Numbered from the stretch's first letter, positions 1 to 11,824 are shown. The stretch is 64,000 nucleotides of DNA from Hyphomicrobiales bacterium (GCA_017304475.1 JAFKKV010000009.1:62001-126000), one strand, 5' to 3'. Notes: generated from the sequence alone by a model not told the origin. Made by a program: numbers and translations.

Positions 1-437
1 AGGCTGTCGAAGGCCGGGCGCAAGGCGTCGAGCAGGCGGGCATCGGCCGAAACCGCTGCCTGCACGAAAGGCAGGCTATGGGCCCGGCCGGCGAGCGCGT
101 CGCGGATCAGGCGCGGCTCGACATAGACCATCCGGTAGTGAAAACCCGCCTCGACGCCGGCACGCCCGTCATGCCGCTCGTCGGGATGCAGCACCATGAC
201 CTGGCCGGTGGCGCTGGCGGTGTGGGCGCCGCGATAGGTGAAGGACTGCACGCCGGCCAGCGTGTAGCCGATGGCATAGGTGTCGTGCCGATGCGGGTCA
301 TAGGCATGGCCGGAAAAGAAGGCCTCGAGCCGCTCCAGGCCGGCATCGGCGGGGGCGAGCCTGATCCAGTCGCCCGGCGAGGGGACGCAGGATCGTTCAA
401 GACCCGGGCCGGCTGTTTCATCCACGCTGTCGCTCAT
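1..437 (-). CDS. AraC-family transcriptional regulator, N-terminal part (runs off left edge)
   Basis: The minus-strand frame opens at an ATG at 437 and stays open to the window edge, giving about 145 residues. The translation has the cupin signature of AraC-type sensor domains: a GHAYDPHRHDTYAIGYTLAG stretch around residues 43-62, then YRGA and VMVLHPDERHDG, as in PF02311. The helix-turn-helix half must lie beyond base 1, so DNA binding is inferred from the family. The gene is divergent from the DUF2000 gene with only about 23 bp between the two starts, an arrangement in which the regulator commonly controls its partner. The effector is unknown. Confidence 0.8.
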   Translation of the reverse strand, partial: MSDSVDETAGPGLERSCVPSPGDWIRLAPADAGLERLEAFFSGHAYDPHRHDTYAIGYTLAGVQSFTYRGAHTASATGQVMVLHPDERHDGRAGVEAGFHYRMVYVEPRLIRDALAGRAHSLPFVQAAVSADARLLDALRPAFDS

Positions 438-460
438 GCTTCATGAGGCCGTTATCGCCG

Positions 461-871
461 ATGCGTTATGAAACCAAGGTCGCCATCGTGGTGCGCGAAG
501 ATCTCGCCACCTGGCAGAAACTCAATGTCACCGCCTTCCTGTCGGGCGGCCTGGTCGGAGCCTATCCGGAATTGCCGGGTGAGCGCTATGTCGACGGATC
601 CGGCCGCTCCTATGGACCGTTGATCCGCCAGCCGGTGCTGATCTTCGCGGCTTCCGCCGACGAACTTTCCCGAACGCTCAGGCGGGCGGCCGAGCGCGGC
701 CTGACGCCGTCGCTCTACACCCGCGATCTGTTTTCGACCGGCAATGACATCGACAACCGCGCCGCGGTCGCGGCCGTGCCGACAGACGCGCTCGATCTGG
801 TCGGGCTCGGCCTGCATGACGATCGGCGGCAGATCGACCGGATCGTCAAGGGCCTGACGCTCCACCCCTGA
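461..871 (+). CDS. DUF2000 family protein
   Basis: A 136-residue soluble protein beginning MRYETKVAIVVREDLATWQ. The opening beta-strand pattern, a central GRSYGPLIRQPVLIF segment and a NRAAVAAVPTDALDLVG C-terminal part match the DUF2000 family (PF09391) as I remember it. The family has no settled biochemical role; a peptidyl-tRNA-hydrolase-like fold has been suggested. An upstream in-frame ATG at 443 would leave only 5 bp to the divergent AraC start, so 461 is preferred. Its position opposite an AraC regulator makes it the likely target of that regulator. Confidence 0.75.
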   Translation: MRYETKVAIVVREDLATWQKLNVTAFLSGGLVGAYPELPGERYVDGSGRSYGPLIRQPVLIFAASADELSRTLRRAAERGLTPSLYTRDLFSTGNDIDNRAAVAAVPTDALDLVGLGLHDDRRQIDRIVKGLTLHP

Positions 872-900
872 GGCGGCTCGGCGCCTGGCGGGGCAGCCGG

Positions 901-1461
901 TCAGACCGACTGGACCTCGCGGACGTCGGGCAGGAAATGCCGCATCAGGTTCTGGATGCCGTGCTTCAGCGTCGCCGTCGAGGACGGGCAGCCGGCGCAG
1001 GAGCCCTGCATGTTCAGATAGACCACGCCGTCCTTGAAGCCGCGGAAGGTGATGTCGCCGCCATCGGCCGCGACCGCCGGGCGAACCCGCGTCTCCAGCA
1101 ATTCCTTGATCGTGTCGACGGTCTCGGCGTCGGAGGGATCGAAAAACTCTTCGTCGCCGTCGGGCGCGATCGGGCTCTCGCTGCGCAGCAGCGGCAGGCC
1201 CGACATGTAATGTTCCATGATCGCGCCGAGGATCGCCGGCTTCAGGTGCTGCCATTCGGCCGGCCCCTTGGTCACGGTGATGAAGTCGTTACCGAAGAAC
1301 ACGCCGGCGACGCCTTCGATGCCGAACAGTTTTTCGGCCAGCGGCGATTGCCGCGCGGCATCGGCATTGGGCATGTGCAGCGTGCCCTCTTCCAGCACGG
1401 TGCGGCCGGGCAGGAACTTCAAGGTCGCCGGGTTCGGCGTGGCTTCGGTCTGAATGAACAT
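901..1461 (-). CDS. NifU-like Fe-S cluster scaffold/carrier (Nfu type)
   Basis: A 186-residue protein with an N-terminal Nfu_N domain (MFIQTEATPNPATLKFLPG, residues 1-19 and onward) and a C-terminal NifU domain carrying the cluster-binding CxxC in GSCAGCPSS near residue 152. Nfu proteins carry 4Fe-4S clusters to apo-enzymes in the cytoplasm. A longer frame starts 81 bases upstream, but the ATG at 1461 is preceded by GAGGAGA at good spacing and begins exactly where family members begin. A UspA gene lies upstream on the same strand after a 174-bp gap, so the two may or may not be cotranscribed. Confidence 0.93.
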   Translation of the reverse strand: MFIQTEATPNPATLKFLPGRTVLEEGTLHMPNADAARQSPLAEKLFGIEGVAGVFFGNDFITVTKGPAEWQHLKPAILGAIMEHYMSGLPLLRSESPIAPDGDEEFFDPSDAETVDTIKELLETRVRPAVAADGGDITFRGFKDGVVYLNMQGSCAGCPSSTATLKHGIQNLMRHFLPDVREVQSV

Positions 1462-1635
1462 GGTCAAGGTCTCCTCGGGCGACCGGGTCAAGGCCGGCGC
1501 CGGATTGGAATGATTCAAGCAGAACCGTTCCAAAAAATCCATCCGCCTGATGTGGCGTCGGCGGGCCCGCCCGTCAACCGGCGAAAAGGCCCGGCCTGAA
1601 ATGCCGCGCAGGGCCGCCTTCGGCAGGCGCGGCGG

Positions 1636-2133
1636 TCAGGCCAGCGCCTCGATTTCCTCATCGGTCAATTGTCCCGGCACCAGCGCGACGGGGATCGGGA
1701 AGGTGCCGGCCGAGCGGGCGAGGCTCGCCACCAGCGGGCCCGGACCGTCCTTGCCGGTGCCGGCGGCCAGGATGAGGATGGCCACATCGGGATCCTCCTC
1801 GATCTGGGCGAGGATGGCTTCCGCCATGGCGCCGTCGCGCACCACCAGTTCGGGTTCGACACCGACCAGTTTCATGGCGCGGTCGGCGGCGGCATCGAGC
1901 TTGGCGCGCGCCTCGGCATGGGCTTCCGCGCGCATCACCTCGGCGACGCCGAACAGGCCCTGACCGTCGCCCAGCTGCGGGTCGACCACTGCCAGCATCT
2001 GCAGCCCGTGGCCGGTGCGCGAGGCGCGCCGCGCGGCGAAGACCACCGCACGATCGCATTCCGGGCTGTCGTCGACGACCACCAGGAATTTCGGCGCATG
2101 ACCGGACTGGTAGCTAGTGCGCTTGCGGGTCAT
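1636..2133 (-). CDS. Universal stress protein (UspA family)
   Basis: A 165-residue cytoplasmic protein with one Usp domain. It opens with a short basic tail, then FLVVVDDSPECDRAVVFAARRA, and ends with ILAAGTGKDGPGPLVASLA and PIPVALVPG, the positions where the nucleotide-binding loop and last strand of Usp proteins lie. The glycines of the ATP-binding type (GxxG...G) are partly present, so nucleotide binding is possible but not certain. The gene is followed by the Nfu gene on the same strand, which would fit a stress or Fe-S repair context; that link is inferred. Confidence 0.9.
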   Translation of the reverse strand: MTRKRTSYQSGHAPKFLVVVDDSPECDRAVVFAARRASRTGHGLQMLAVVDPQLGDGQGLFGVAEVMRAEAHAEARAKLDAAADRAMKLVGVEPELVVRDGAMAEAILAQIEEDPDVAILILAAGTGKDGPGPLVASLARSAGTFPIPVALVPGQLTDEEIEALA

Positions 2134-2304
2134 TCAGCCTCCATCGATCCGCAAACCATCAATCTCGCACCTGCGTCGAAACGCTGCAAGGAGGGGCAAC
2201 CCGGCCGGCCGCCGCCTGGCCATTCGCCGATCCTGTGACCGCGCGCACAGCTGCCGAAGGCCAGAACCGCCATCCTCCTCCCATGCCGTGACGAGGAGGA
2301 TGCC

Positions 2305-2457
2305 ATGAAGATGTCGGCCTGGATCCTGTCCTTCGGCGCCGCCCTGCTGGCGCTCGGCGTCGTCACCGGCGCGCTGCGCGGCACCCGCCCGATCGCCCGC
2401 CAGATCCGCTACGAGCTCGGCTCGACGGCGAGCATCGCCCGGACCATCGGCGGCTGA
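2305..2457 (+). CDS. Small single-pass membrane protein, 50 aa, unknown function
   Basis: A 50-codon frame starting ATG at 2305 with a strong GAGGAGG ribosome-binding site 5 bases upstream and ending TGA at 2455-2457. Residues 4-24 ([20 protein letters not shown]) form one transmembrane helix or uncleaved signal anchor. They are followed by a basic, Arg-rich segment ([15 protein letters not shown]) that would face the cytoplasm. It lies on the lepA strand, 71 bp before the lepA start. No family is recognised. The ribosome-binding site and coherent helix-plus-basic-tail design favour a real gene. Confidence 0.6.
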   Translation: MKMSAWILSFGAALLALGVVTGALRGTRPIARQIRYELGSTASIARTIGG

Positions 2458-2528
2458 GCGAGATACAATCGACCGGCAACGCGCGGCAAACCTTTAAACT
2501 TCGGTCCAGCGCTGCTATGTGCGGCCCC

Positions 2529-4334
<1,806 letters not shown>

Positions 4335-4375
4335 GCAAGGGCAGGCCGTCGTCCGGATGGCGTCCAGAGGCTGAT

Positions 4376-4412
4376 CGCCGCGCATCGACATGCGCGGCGC
4401 CGCGGATCCGCG
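4376..4412. terminator. Hairpin between the convergent lepA and methyltransferase genes
   Basis: A perfect 10-bp inverted repeat (CGCCGCGCAT at 4376-4385, loop CGAC, ATGCGCGGCG at 4390-4399) is followed directly by the 12-bp palindrome CGCGGATCCGCG (4401-4412). It sits between two genes that end toward each other. There is no T-run on either side, so it is a likely bidirectional transcript-end hairpin rather than a classic intrinsic terminator. Confidence 0.4.
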
Positions 4413-4448
4413 AAATCACTCGATCACCTCGAGCCGAGCTCCTTCCGC

Positions 4449-5525
4449 CTACCCCTTGACCAGCACAAGCCGGTGCAAGGTCGCCTGCTTCAGGTTGAAG
4501 AAGGCCCAGGAGGAGGCGAAGAAGGCCAGATATTTATTGGTCTGCTGGATGCCGACCAATTCATGCGCCCGGTCGCGATTGGCCACCAGGTTGTCGAACC
4601 AGGCGCGCAGCGTCGGCCGGTAGTCGTGTTCGGAATCATGGGTCAGGGTGAAGCCGGCCTCGCGCGCGGCGGCCAGGTGGTGGCCGTGCAGCGACAGGAT
4701 CGAACCCGGAAAGAACAATTGCGCCGTCACCATGGAGGTGGCGGTCGGATCGTCGCCGTTCAGCGAGAAGAAGTGGTGCACCGCGCGGCCGCCGGGTTTC
4801 AGCGCCGCATGGATCTTCCTGGCCAGCGGCAGGATCTCGTCGGGACGGACATGCTCGACGGCGCCGATCGAGTAGATCTTGTCGTAGCGCTCCTGGCCGA
4901 GATCGGTGCTGACGAAATCTTCGAGCATGACGTTGAAGCCGAAATTCTCCTCGATATAGCGCTTCTGCTCGCGCGACAGCGTGTAACCCGAGAGGTTCTT
5001 GATGTCGCCGGTATGGGCCTGGATGTGGCGCAGCATGGACCCCCAGCCGCAGCCGAGCTCCAGGATCGCCTCGCCCGGTTTCGGATCGATCAGGGACAGG
5101 AGATGGTCGGCCTTGTTCAGCTGCGCCTGTTCGAGCGTATCGCTGGGCGACCTGAAATCGGCGCAGCTGTAGAACATGAAGGTCTTGTCGAGGAACAGCC
5201 GGTAGAAATCGTTCGACAGGTCGTAGTGATATTCGATGCCGCCGGCATGGGACTGCGCGAGCATGCGGGCGACCAGCCGCCGGCGCCGGGCCGCCGGCGG
5301 ATAATTGTCGACGACATATTGGATGGCAGGCGGATAGAGCCGGGTGAAGAAGCGCCAGACCGTCTCCGGATCGACCGGCCGCTGCGCGCCGGTGAAGAAA
5401 TTCACCGCCGCCGAGGGCGGCCCGTAAGTCAGCCCGTCGGAAACCGCGCGCAGCAAACGCATGGGCCAGGCCGTCGGCGGCACAGCCAGCCGCGGCGCGG
5501 CACCCACCTGTTCAACAGGGGCCAT
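4449..5525 (-). CDS. Cyclopropane-fatty-acyl-phospholipid synthase-like SAM methyltransferase
   Basis: A 358-residue class I methyltransferase of the CFA synthase/mycolic-acid cyclopropane synthase family. The SAM-binding motif is LELGCGWGSMLRHI, preceded by the family's IEYHYDLSNDFYRLFLD segment and followed by GAVEHVRPDEI and HHFFSLNGDDP. These enzymes act on unsaturated acyl chains of membrane phospholipids using SAM; a related acyl-methyltransferase role is possible, so the exact product is uncertain. The start at 5525 has AGGAGG seven bases upstream; the longer frame to 5564 has none. The gene stands alone, convergent with lepA. Confidence 0.85.
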   Translation of the reverse strand: MAPVEQVGAAPRLAVPPTAWPMRLLRAVSDGLTYGPPSAAVNFFTGAQRPVDPETVWRFFTRLYPPAIQYVVDNYPPAARRRRLVARMLAQSHAGGIEYHYDLSNDFYRLFLDKTFMFYSCADFRSPSDTLEQAQLNKADHLLSLIDPKPGEAILELGCGWGSMLRHIQAHTGDIKNLSGYTLSREQKRYIEENFGFNVMLEDFVSTDLGQERYDKIYSIGAVEHVRPDEILPLARKIHAALKPGGRAVHHFFSLNGDDPTATSMVTAQLFFPGSILSLHGHHLAAAREAGFTLTHDSEHDYRPTLRAWFDNLVANRDRAHELVGIQQTNKYLAFFASSWAFFNLKQATLHRLVLVKG

Positions 5526-5636
5526 GACGAGCTCCTCCTGTTCACAATATGGGGACGCTAACACGGCGATCCATCCCGTCCACCGGGACGGCGCGTAAGG
5601 CAGCCATGCCGCCCTTCGACGGACGCGCGCGCGGGA

Positions 5637-6500
5637 TCAGGCCCGGCCGCGGCGCGCCCTGGTCGGCCGGACCATGACGTCGAGCCACTGGCCGATCTCG
5701 CTGCGGCGCCGGGACGTGTCGAGGATTTCGGCATCCAGGCCATGACGCCAGGCGACCGCCTTGTCGGCCGGATCGGCCTCCAGCCGGTCGAGATCGGCGC
5801 GCCAGCGCCCGAGCGCCTCCAGATCCTCGAAGAAGCCTTCGTCGACCAGGCGCGGGCCGAGCGCGCCGCCAATGGCCGAGACTTCGCCGAAGGAGAATTC
5901 GGGATGATATTGCACCGCCCAGGCGGTGCCGCCGCCGACCTTGATCTCGACCGCCTGAACCTCGCTCATGCCGTTGGAGGCGAGCAGCGTGGTGCCCGGC
6001 GCCATGGTCTCGACCTCGTCCTGGTGCACGGCCAGCGCGTCGAAGGCCGCCGGCCGGCCGGCCAGCAGCGGATGCGCCTTGCCGGTGTCATTGGGCGTGA
6101 TCTTGCGGGCAATGCCCATTTCGCGGCCCCTGGGGTTCCTGCGCACGACGCCGCCGGCGGCGGCCGTCAGCACCTGCAGGCCCCAGCACGAGCCGAAAAC
6201 CGGCGTTCCCGCGGCGAAGACCGCCCGCGCCAGGTCGATCTGCGCGGTGATCTCCGGCGTCATGTCGTAGAGATTCAGCGAGGAGCCGGTCAGCGCCACC
6301 CCGTCATAACCCTCCAGGCCCGCGGCATCGGGCAGGTTGGCCTGGCGGTCGGCTGGAAAGCACAGGTCGATCACGGCATCGGGCGCCAGTTCGCGCAGCA
6401 CCTCGGCATAGGCTTCGGACGGGATGGCGCCGCGCGAATTGGCATGGCGGGCGCGGTCGGCGGCATTGTTGCCTTCGACGACGAGCAGGCGGAGGGTCAT
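5637..6500 (-). CDS. Class I glutamine amidotransferase-like protein (GuaA N-terminal type)
   Basis: A 287-residue GATase1 protein. The catalytic triad is visible: Cys105 in VFGSCWGLQV, and His199 and Glu201 in AVQYHPEF. It has no synthetase domain, so it belongs with stand-alone GATase proteins such as gamma-glutamyl-polyamine hydrolases or GMP-synthase-like amidotransferases. The substrate cannot be read from sequence. The open frame continues about 140 codons upstream without family similarity. ATG at 6500 begins at the first beta-strand (MTLRLLVVEG); an in-frame ATG at 6524 is possible. It is divergent from the IclR regulator. Confidence 0.85.
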   Translation of the reverse strand: MTLRLLVVEGNNAADRARHANSRGAIPSEAYAEVLRELAPDAVIDLCFPADRQANLPDAAGLEGYDGVALTGSSLNLYDMTPEITAQIDLARAVFAAGTPVFGSCWGLQVLTAAAGGVVRRNPRGREMGIARKITPNDTGKAHPLLAGRPAAFDALAVHQDEVETMAPGTTLLASNGMSEVQAVEIKVGGGTAWAVQYHPEFSFGEVSAIGGALGPRLVDEGFFEDLEALGRWRADLDRLEADPADKAVAWRHGLDAEILDTSRRRSEIGQWLDVMVRPTRARRGRA

Positions 6501-6741
6501 GGGACGAACTTCCAGGCGGGACATCGGGATGTAGCGCGCCAGGCAAGCCGCGAAAAGAGGCCGGTACGCGTTACAGACCCGACCTTCCTGTGACCGGATA
6601 TCACGGCTTTGTTTCCGTCTCGTGCCCGGACGCGTGCCGACCGTCGCGGGCGAGCGGCCGCGATCCCTTCGCGGGCTGTTGCTCTCAGGCCGGAAAGGCG
6701 GCATCACGTGCGATGACCGCACGCGGCCCGAAGAGGTTTCC

Positions 6742-7524
6742 TTGGACCTGACCGCCGACAGCTTCCGGCAAATCGACCGCGACCACATGCTGGGCCTGGA
6801 AAAAGGCCTGGCGGTGATCGCCTGTTTCGATGCCGACCACCAGCGCCTGACCATTGCCGATGTCGCGCGCATGACCGGGCTGACGCGCGCGACCGCCCGG
6901 CGCTGCCTGATCACGCTCGCCCGCATCGGTTATGCCGAGACCGACGGCAAGTTCTTCCGGCTGACGCCGCGCGTGCTGAAGCTCGGTTATGCCTATCTGT
7001 CCTCGACCCCGCTCACCGCCATCCTGCAGAGCGCCTTGGAGCGGCTGAGCGAAGTGATCGGCGAGAGCTGTTCGGCCTCCATCCTCGACGGCAACGAGAT
7101 CGTCTATGTGGCGCGCGCGGCGACCAAGCGAATCATGTCGGTCGGCCTGTCGGTCGGCGCCCGGCTGCCGGCCTTCTGCACCTCCATGGGCCGGGTCTTG
7201 CTCGCCACCTTGCCCGAGGACGAGGCCCGGCGGCATGTCGAGACCTCGGCCCGCCGGCCGCTGACCCCGAAAACCCGCACCGAGGTCGCCGCGATCATGG
7301 CGGCGATCGCCTCGGCGCGCGCCGACGGCTTCGCCATTATCGACCAGGAACTGGAGATCGGCCTGACCTCGATCGCCGTGCCGGTGATCGACATGCGCGG
7401 CCGCACGCTCGCCGCCGTCAATGTCGGCACCCATGCGAGCCGCTTCTCCCCCGACATGCTGGTGCGCGACCTCTTGCCCAGGCTGAAGGCCGTGCAGGCC
7501 GAGATGTCGCGCATCATCGGCTGA
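6742..7524 (+). CDS. IclR-family regulator, PcaR/PobR/PcaU-like
   Basis: About 260 residues with an N-terminal winged helix (LEKGLAVIACFDADHQRLTIADVARMTGLTRATARRCLITL, partly read) and an IclR effector domain with VGLSVGARLPAFCTSMGRVLLATL and ISTI-like SIAVPVIDMRG. The pattern fits the PcaR/PobR group, which senses aromatic acids such as protocatechuate or beta-ketoadipate. The frame opens at ATG 6622, but TTG at 6742 has GAGG five bases upstream and gives the normal length, so it is preferred. No pca genes are adjacent; the divergent neighbour is the glutamine amidotransferase. Confidence 0.85.
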   Translation: MDLTADSFRQIDRDHMLGLEKGLAVIACFDADHQRLTIADVARMTGLTRATARRCLITLARIGYAETDGKFFRLTPRVLKLGYAYLSSTPLTAILQSALERLSEVIGESCSASILDGNEIVYVARAATKRIMSVGLSVGARLPAFCTSMGRVLLATLPEDEARRHVETSARRPLTPKTRTEVAAIMAAIASARADGFAIIDQELEIGLTSIAVPVIDMRGRTLAAVNVGTHASRFSPDMLVRDLLPRLKAVQAEMSRIIG

Positions 7525-7589
7525 TCGCCTGTGGGCGGATGGGAGCCGGCGGTTGAAATCGCGGCTGCCACCTGCCAGCGTCCGTCGCC

Positions 7590-10304
7590 ATGCTGACCCG
7601 CGTTTCCGATGATTCCGACCCCGCTCCCGACGTGCCCGCGGACACCCGCGTGACGCCGATGATGGAGCAATATATCGAGATCAAGGCCGCCAATCCGGAC
7701 AGTCTGCTGTTCTACCGGATGGGCGATTTCTACGAGATGTTCTTCGACGATGCCGTCGCCGCCTCGCGGGCGCTCGGCATCACCCTGACCAAGCGCGGCA
7801 AGCATCTCGGCCAGGACATTCCGATGGCCGGCGTGCCGGTCCACGCGGCCGAGGACTATCTGCACCGGCTGATCCAGCAGGGTTTCCGGGTCGCGGTCTG
7901 CGAGCAGACCGAAGATCCCGCGGAGGCGCGCAAGCGCGGCGCGAAATCGGTGGTCAATCGCGACGTGATCCGGCTGGTCACGCCGGGAACGCTGACCGAG
8001 GATTCGCTGCTGGAGGCACGGCGCAACAATTACCTTTTGGCGGTGGCGCGGGCGAAAACCTCCTCCGTCACCTCGGTCGATGCCTTCGGGCTGGCCTGGC
8101 TCGACATTTCGACCGGCGAATTCCGGGTCGCCGAAACCGATGGCGGCCGGCTGTCGGCCGATATCGCCAGGATCGATCCCGGCGAGATCGTGGTGTCCGA
8201 CGCACTGTTCGCCGATGCCGAGATCGCGCCGTTCTGGCGCTCGTTCAAGGCGGTGTCGCCGGCGCCGCGCGACGTTTTCGACGGCGCCAGCGCCGAGCGG
8301 CGCCTCGCCGGCTATTTCGGCGTCAAGACGCTCGACGGCTTCGGCACCTTCTCGCGCCTCGAGCTGACCGCCGCGGCCGCCGCCGTCACCTATATCGAGC
8401 GCACGCAGCTCGCCTCCCGGCCGCCGCTGTCGCCGCCGGTGCGCGAGGCGCAGGGCGCGACCATGCTGATCGACGCGGCGACGCGCGCCAATCTGGAACT
8501 GGTGCGCACCCTCGGCGGCGAGCGGACGGGCTCGCTGCTCGCCGCCATCGACCGCACCGTGGTGGCCGCCGGCGCGCGCCTCCTGGCCAGCCGGCTCGCC
8601 AATCCGCTGACCGATCCGGACGCGATCGCCGCCCGTCACGACGCGGTCGAGGCACTTGTCGGCGCGACCGCGCTCAGGGCCGAGATCCGGGCGCGGCTGC
8701 AGAGCGCGCCCGACATGGCACGCGCACTGACCCGCATCGCCATGGGCCGGGGCGGACCGCGCGATCTCGCCGCGATCGGCCAAGGCCTGGTGGCCGCCGG
8801 CGGCCTCGCCGATCTGATCGCCGGCGAGACGTCGGGCGAACTGGTCGCGGTCGCCCATGGCTTGTCGCAGCCGGACCCGGCACTTGCCGGCATGCTCGCC
8901 GCGGCGCTCGACGACGAGTTGCCGCTGCTGAAGCGCGACGGCGGTTTCGTGCGCGCCGGCCATCTCGCCGATCTCGACGAGGCCCGGGGCCTGCGCGACG
9001 AGAGCCGGCGCATCATCGCGGGATTGCAGACGCGTTATGCCGAGGAGACCGGCATCCGGGCGCTGAAGATCAAGCACAACAATGTGCTCGGCTATTTCGT
9101 CGAAGTGGCGCAGCAGCACGGCGACGCCTTCCTGAAGCCGCCGCTGAACGCGACCTATATCCACCGGCAGACGCTGGCCGGCGTCATGCGCTTCACCACC
9201 ACCGAGCTCGGCGCGCTGGAGGCCAAGATCGCCGGTGCCGCCGATCGCGCGCTCGGGCTGGAGCTCGACCTGTTCGAGCGCCTGAGCGAGGCGGTGCTCG
9301 GCCATGCCGAGCCGATCAAGCAGGCGGCCGAGGCCATCGCCACGCTGGATGTGGCGAGCGCCAATGCGACGCTCGCCGTCGAGCAGTCCTATATCCGCCC
9401 GCTGGTCGACATGTCGCTCGCCTTCGCGGTCAAAGGCGGCCGCCATCCGGTGGTCGAACAGGCGATCGCCCGCAGCGCGGCCTTCGTCGCCAATGACTGC
9501 GAATTGTCGGGCCATGACGGCAAGGGCCGGATCTGGCTGATCACCGGTCCGAACATGGCGGGTAAATCGACCTTCCTCAGGCAGAACGCGCTGGTCGCGG
9601 TGCTTGCCCAGATGGGCGGCTTCGTGCCCGCGGCCTCCGCCCATATCGGCGTCGTCGACCGCCTGTTTTCACGCGTCGGCGCCGCCGACGACCTGGCGCG
9701 CGGGCGTTCGACCTTCATGGTCGAAATGGTGGAGACCGCGGCGATCCTCAATCAGGCGGGCTCGCGGGCGCTGGTCATCCTCGACGAAATCGGCCGCGGC
9801 ACCGCCACTTTCGACGGCCTGTCGATCGCCTGGGCCGCGGTCGAGCATCTGCATGAGACCAATCGCTGCCGGTCCCTGTTCGCCACCCATTTCCATGAGC
9901 TGACCGTGCTGTCGAAGCGGCTCAAGCGGCTGCACAACGCCACCATGCGCGTGAAGGAATGGCAGGGCGACGTGATCTTCCTGCACGAGGTGACCGAGGG
10001 CGCGGCCGACCGCTCCTACGGCATTCAGGTGGCCAAGCTCGCCGGCCTGCCGCCTTCGGTGATCGAACGGGCCAAACATGTGCTCGGCGAACTGGAGGCG
10101 ACCGACCGGGCCGCGCCGGTCCGTCGCCTGGTCGACGACCTGCCGCTGTTCGCGGCGGCGCCGCGCCCGCAGGCGGAACCGGCGAAGCCCAACCCGGCGC
10201 TGGACCTGCTCGACACCATTGATCCCGACGACATGACGCCGCGCCAGGCCCATGAGGCGCTCTACGCGCTCAAAGCGAAGCGGGCGAGCTCCGGGAAGCC
10301 CTGA
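7590..10304 (+). CDS. mutS: DNA mismatch repair protein MutS
   Basis: A 904-residue MutS. The mismatch-reading motif [11 protein letters not shown] (Phe-x-Glu region) is near residue 39, the Walker A is GPNMAGKST, and the Walker B/signature region is [14 protein letters not shown], followed by ATHFHEL. It recognises base mismatches and recruits MutL. The C-terminal tail after the ATPase (LPLFAAAP and onward) ends in a helix like the tetramerisation region of other MutS proteins. The last 35 bp overlap the 3' end of a convergent membrane-protein gene. Confidence 0.98.
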   Translation: MLTRVSDDSDPAPDVPADTRVTPMMEQYIEIKAANPDSLLFYRMGDFYEMFFDDAVAASRALGITLTKRGKHLGQDIPMAGVPVHAAEDYLHRLIQQGFRVAVCEQTEDPAEARKRGAKSVVNRDVIRLVTPGTLTEDSLLEARRNNYLLAVARAKTSSVTSVDAFGLAWLDISTGEFRVAETDGGRLSADIARIDPGEIVVSDALFADAEIAPFWRSFKAVSPAPRDVFDGASAERRLAGYFGVKTLDGFGTFSRLELTAAAAAVTYIERTQLASRPPLSPPVREAQGATMLIDAATRANLELVRTLGGERTGSLLAAIDRTVVAAGARLLASRLANPLTDPDAIAARHDAVEALVGATALRAEIRARLQSAPDMARALTRIAMGRGGPRDLAAIGQGLVAAGGLADLIAGETSGELVAVAHGLSQPDPALAGMLAAALDDELPLLKRDGGFVRAGHLADLDEARGLRDESRRIIAGLQTRYAEETGIRALKIKHNNVLGYFVEVAQQHGDAFLKPPLNATYIHRQTLAGVMRFTTTELGALEAKIAGAADRALGLELDLFERLSEAVLGHAEPIKQAAEAIATLDVASANATLAVEQSYIRPLVDMSLAFAVKGGRHPVVEQAIARSAAFVANDCELSGHDGKGRIWLITGPNMAGKSTFLRQNALVAVLAQMGGFVPAASAHIGVVDRLFSRVGAADDLARGRSTFMVEMVETAAILNQAGSRALVILDEIGRGTATFDGLSIAWAAVEHLHETNRCRSLFATHFHELTVLSKRLKRLHNATMRVKEWQGDVIFLHEVTEGAADRSYGIQVAKLAGLPPSVIERAKHVLGELEATDRAAPVRRLVDDLPLFAAAPRPQAEPAKPNPALDLLDTIDPDDMTPRQAHEALYALKAKRASSGKP

Positions 10305-11073
10305 TCCGGTTCACCGCGAGCAGCGCAACCGACCACAGCACCGGAACCACGAAGCCGGCCAGCAGGCCGGCCCAGACCTCGCCCGCCAGGGCGAACAGGT
10401 GGATCGCCAGCAGGAAGCCGACAAAGCCGATCAGCATGACCAGCCCGTTGATGACCGCGGAAGCGACCACCGGGCCGCCGAGCCGGCCATGCATCAGCAG
10501 GATGAAGCTGGAATAGCTTGCCGGAAACAGGACGGCGATGCCGGTCACCGCCGGGCCGATCCATTCCGACACGGTGACCACCAGCACCACCAGCGTGACC
10601 ACCAGCGCCGCGCGCAACGGGATGTCGTACCAGCTGCGGCGCGGCGGCGGCCCCATCTTGGCCTTGCGCCAGGCCCATGTGGCGGGAATGGCGATGCCGA
10701 AGGCCACGAGGTTCAGCAGCAGCGCCGGGACCAGGGTCCAGTCGACCATGCGGACGAGCAGGGCAGTGACGAGCCAGGCCGACAGCATGGCGCTGTAGGA
10801 CGCCGCCAGGCCGAAACCGCGCCGGGCGAACAGCGCATAGGCGATGGCCGCCGGCACGATCGAGACATTGGCCGCGAGGCTGGACAGGCTTGCCGAGGCG
10901 ATGAAGGCGGCATCGTGGTCGAGCGCCAGCAGGACATAGGCCGGGCCGGTGGAGACCGGCAGGGACAGCACCATGGCCGCCAGGAACGGCCGGGTCCGCT
11001 CGGCGACGACCGCGGCCGAGACGACGATTGCGGCCGTCGACAGGGCCTTCAGCGCGAGGGGAAGCAGGGACAA
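10270..11073 (-). CDS. Polytopic inner-membrane protein, unknown function
   Basis: A 267-residue, very hydrophobic protein with about eight predicted transmembrane segments (for example [52 protein letters not shown] and [23 protein letters not shown]). No family is recognised with confidence. The start is a TTG at 11073 ([12 protein letters not shown]) with no good ribosome-binding site; an ATG at 10974 is an alternative. It lies 66 bp downstream of the TPR gene on the same strand and runs 35 bp into the end of mutS. Confidence 0.7.
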   Translation of the reverse strand: MSLLPLALKALSTAAIVVSAAVVAERTRPFLAAMVLSLPVSTGPAYVLLALDHDAAFIASASLSSLAANVSIVPAAIAYALFARRGFGLAASYSAMLSAWLVTALLVRMVDWTLVPALLLNLVAFGIAIPATWAWRKAKMGPPPRRSWYDIPLRAALVVTLVVLVVTVSEWIGPAVTGIAVLFPASYSSFILLMHGRLGGPVVASAVINGLVMLIGFVGFLLAIHLFALAGEVWAGLLAGFVVPVLWSVALLAVNRIRASRSSPASL

Positions 11074-11139
11074 GGAGGTGAGCCGATGCGGATGCGGGAG
11101 GTTCCGTTTAGCCGCTTCGCGCCCGCCGAGGCAGCCCGG

Positions 11140-11697
11140 TCAGTGCAGGACCCGCCCGCCCTTGGCGTGCATCTCGGCGACCAGCGCCGCGACGCCTTCG
11201 AGATGCGGATTGATGCCGAGCGCAACCTCGAAGGCGGCCAGTGCATCGGCGTCGCGGCCGTGACGCAGGCAGATCTGGGCAAAACCCGAGATCGCTCCGA
11301 AATGCCTGGGCTCGCGCTTCAGCGTCTCCATCACGTCGGCGACCGCATGGGCGTCGTCGCCCCGGATGAAATGCAGGGTGGCCCGCTTGTTCCAGGCCTC
11401 CGACCAGTCGGGCCGGGCGTCGACCAGCGCATCGAGCACCAGATGCGCCATGTCGTAGTGCTTGACCGCCATGGCATTGATCGCCTGTTCCATCGCCTCG
11501 TCGGCATGGGGGTCGCGATGATTGGTCCAGATCGCCCAGATCAGGTCCTGCAGCTCATAGGCCGGACGGCGCGGCTGAAAGCGCGAGAGATCGCGAAACA
11601 GGCTGTCCAGCCGTTTCGGCTGGCCGGATGCCGGTACGGCTCCATCCAGCGACAGCACAAGTTTGAGGCAGTCCTCGAAGGCGATCGGGTCCGACAC
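11140..11697 (-). CDS. Tetratricopeptide-repeat protein
   Basis: A 185-residue soluble protein whose second half forms two or three TPR units (AMEQAINAMAVKHYDMAHLVLDALVDARPDWSEAWNKRATLHF and the following repeats, read in pieces), ending FEVALGINPHLEGV. TPR domains bind partner proteins; no enzyme domain is present. The frame opens at a TTG at 11712, but GTG at 11697 has GGAG five bases upstream, so MSDPIAFEDCLKLVL is preferred. It is probably cotranscribed with the membrane protein that follows. Confidence 0.75.
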   Translation of the reverse strand: MSDPIAFEDCLKLVLSLDGAVPASGQPKRLDSLFRDLSRFQPRRPAYELQDLIWAIWTNHRDPHADEAMEQAINAMAVKHYDMAHLVLDALVDARPDWSEAWNKRATLHFIRGDDAHAVADVMETLKREPRHFGAISGFAQICLRHGRDADALAAFEVALGINPHLEGVAALVAEMHAKGGRVLH

Positions 11698-11824
11698 GAC
11701 GTCTCCGCGCAATTGACCGGCGAACTGGAGGATAGCTAAGCACTCGCCCGGCTCGGGCCAAGAGCTGAAGCGACAACCATAGCTGACCCAACAACCATGG
11801 TGGAATTGCGCCGACGATCCGGCG

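Noticed and set aside
6589..6605. TGTGA-N7-TCACG between the amidotransferase and IclR genes, like a CRP site.
   Set aside because: The spacer is 7 rather than 6 bases and flanking bases do not fit; a chance match is likely.
7104..9644. An 846-codon minus-strand frame inside mutS.
   Set aside because: It is antisense to the conserved mutS, with no recognisable domain; absence of stops is expected at this GC content.
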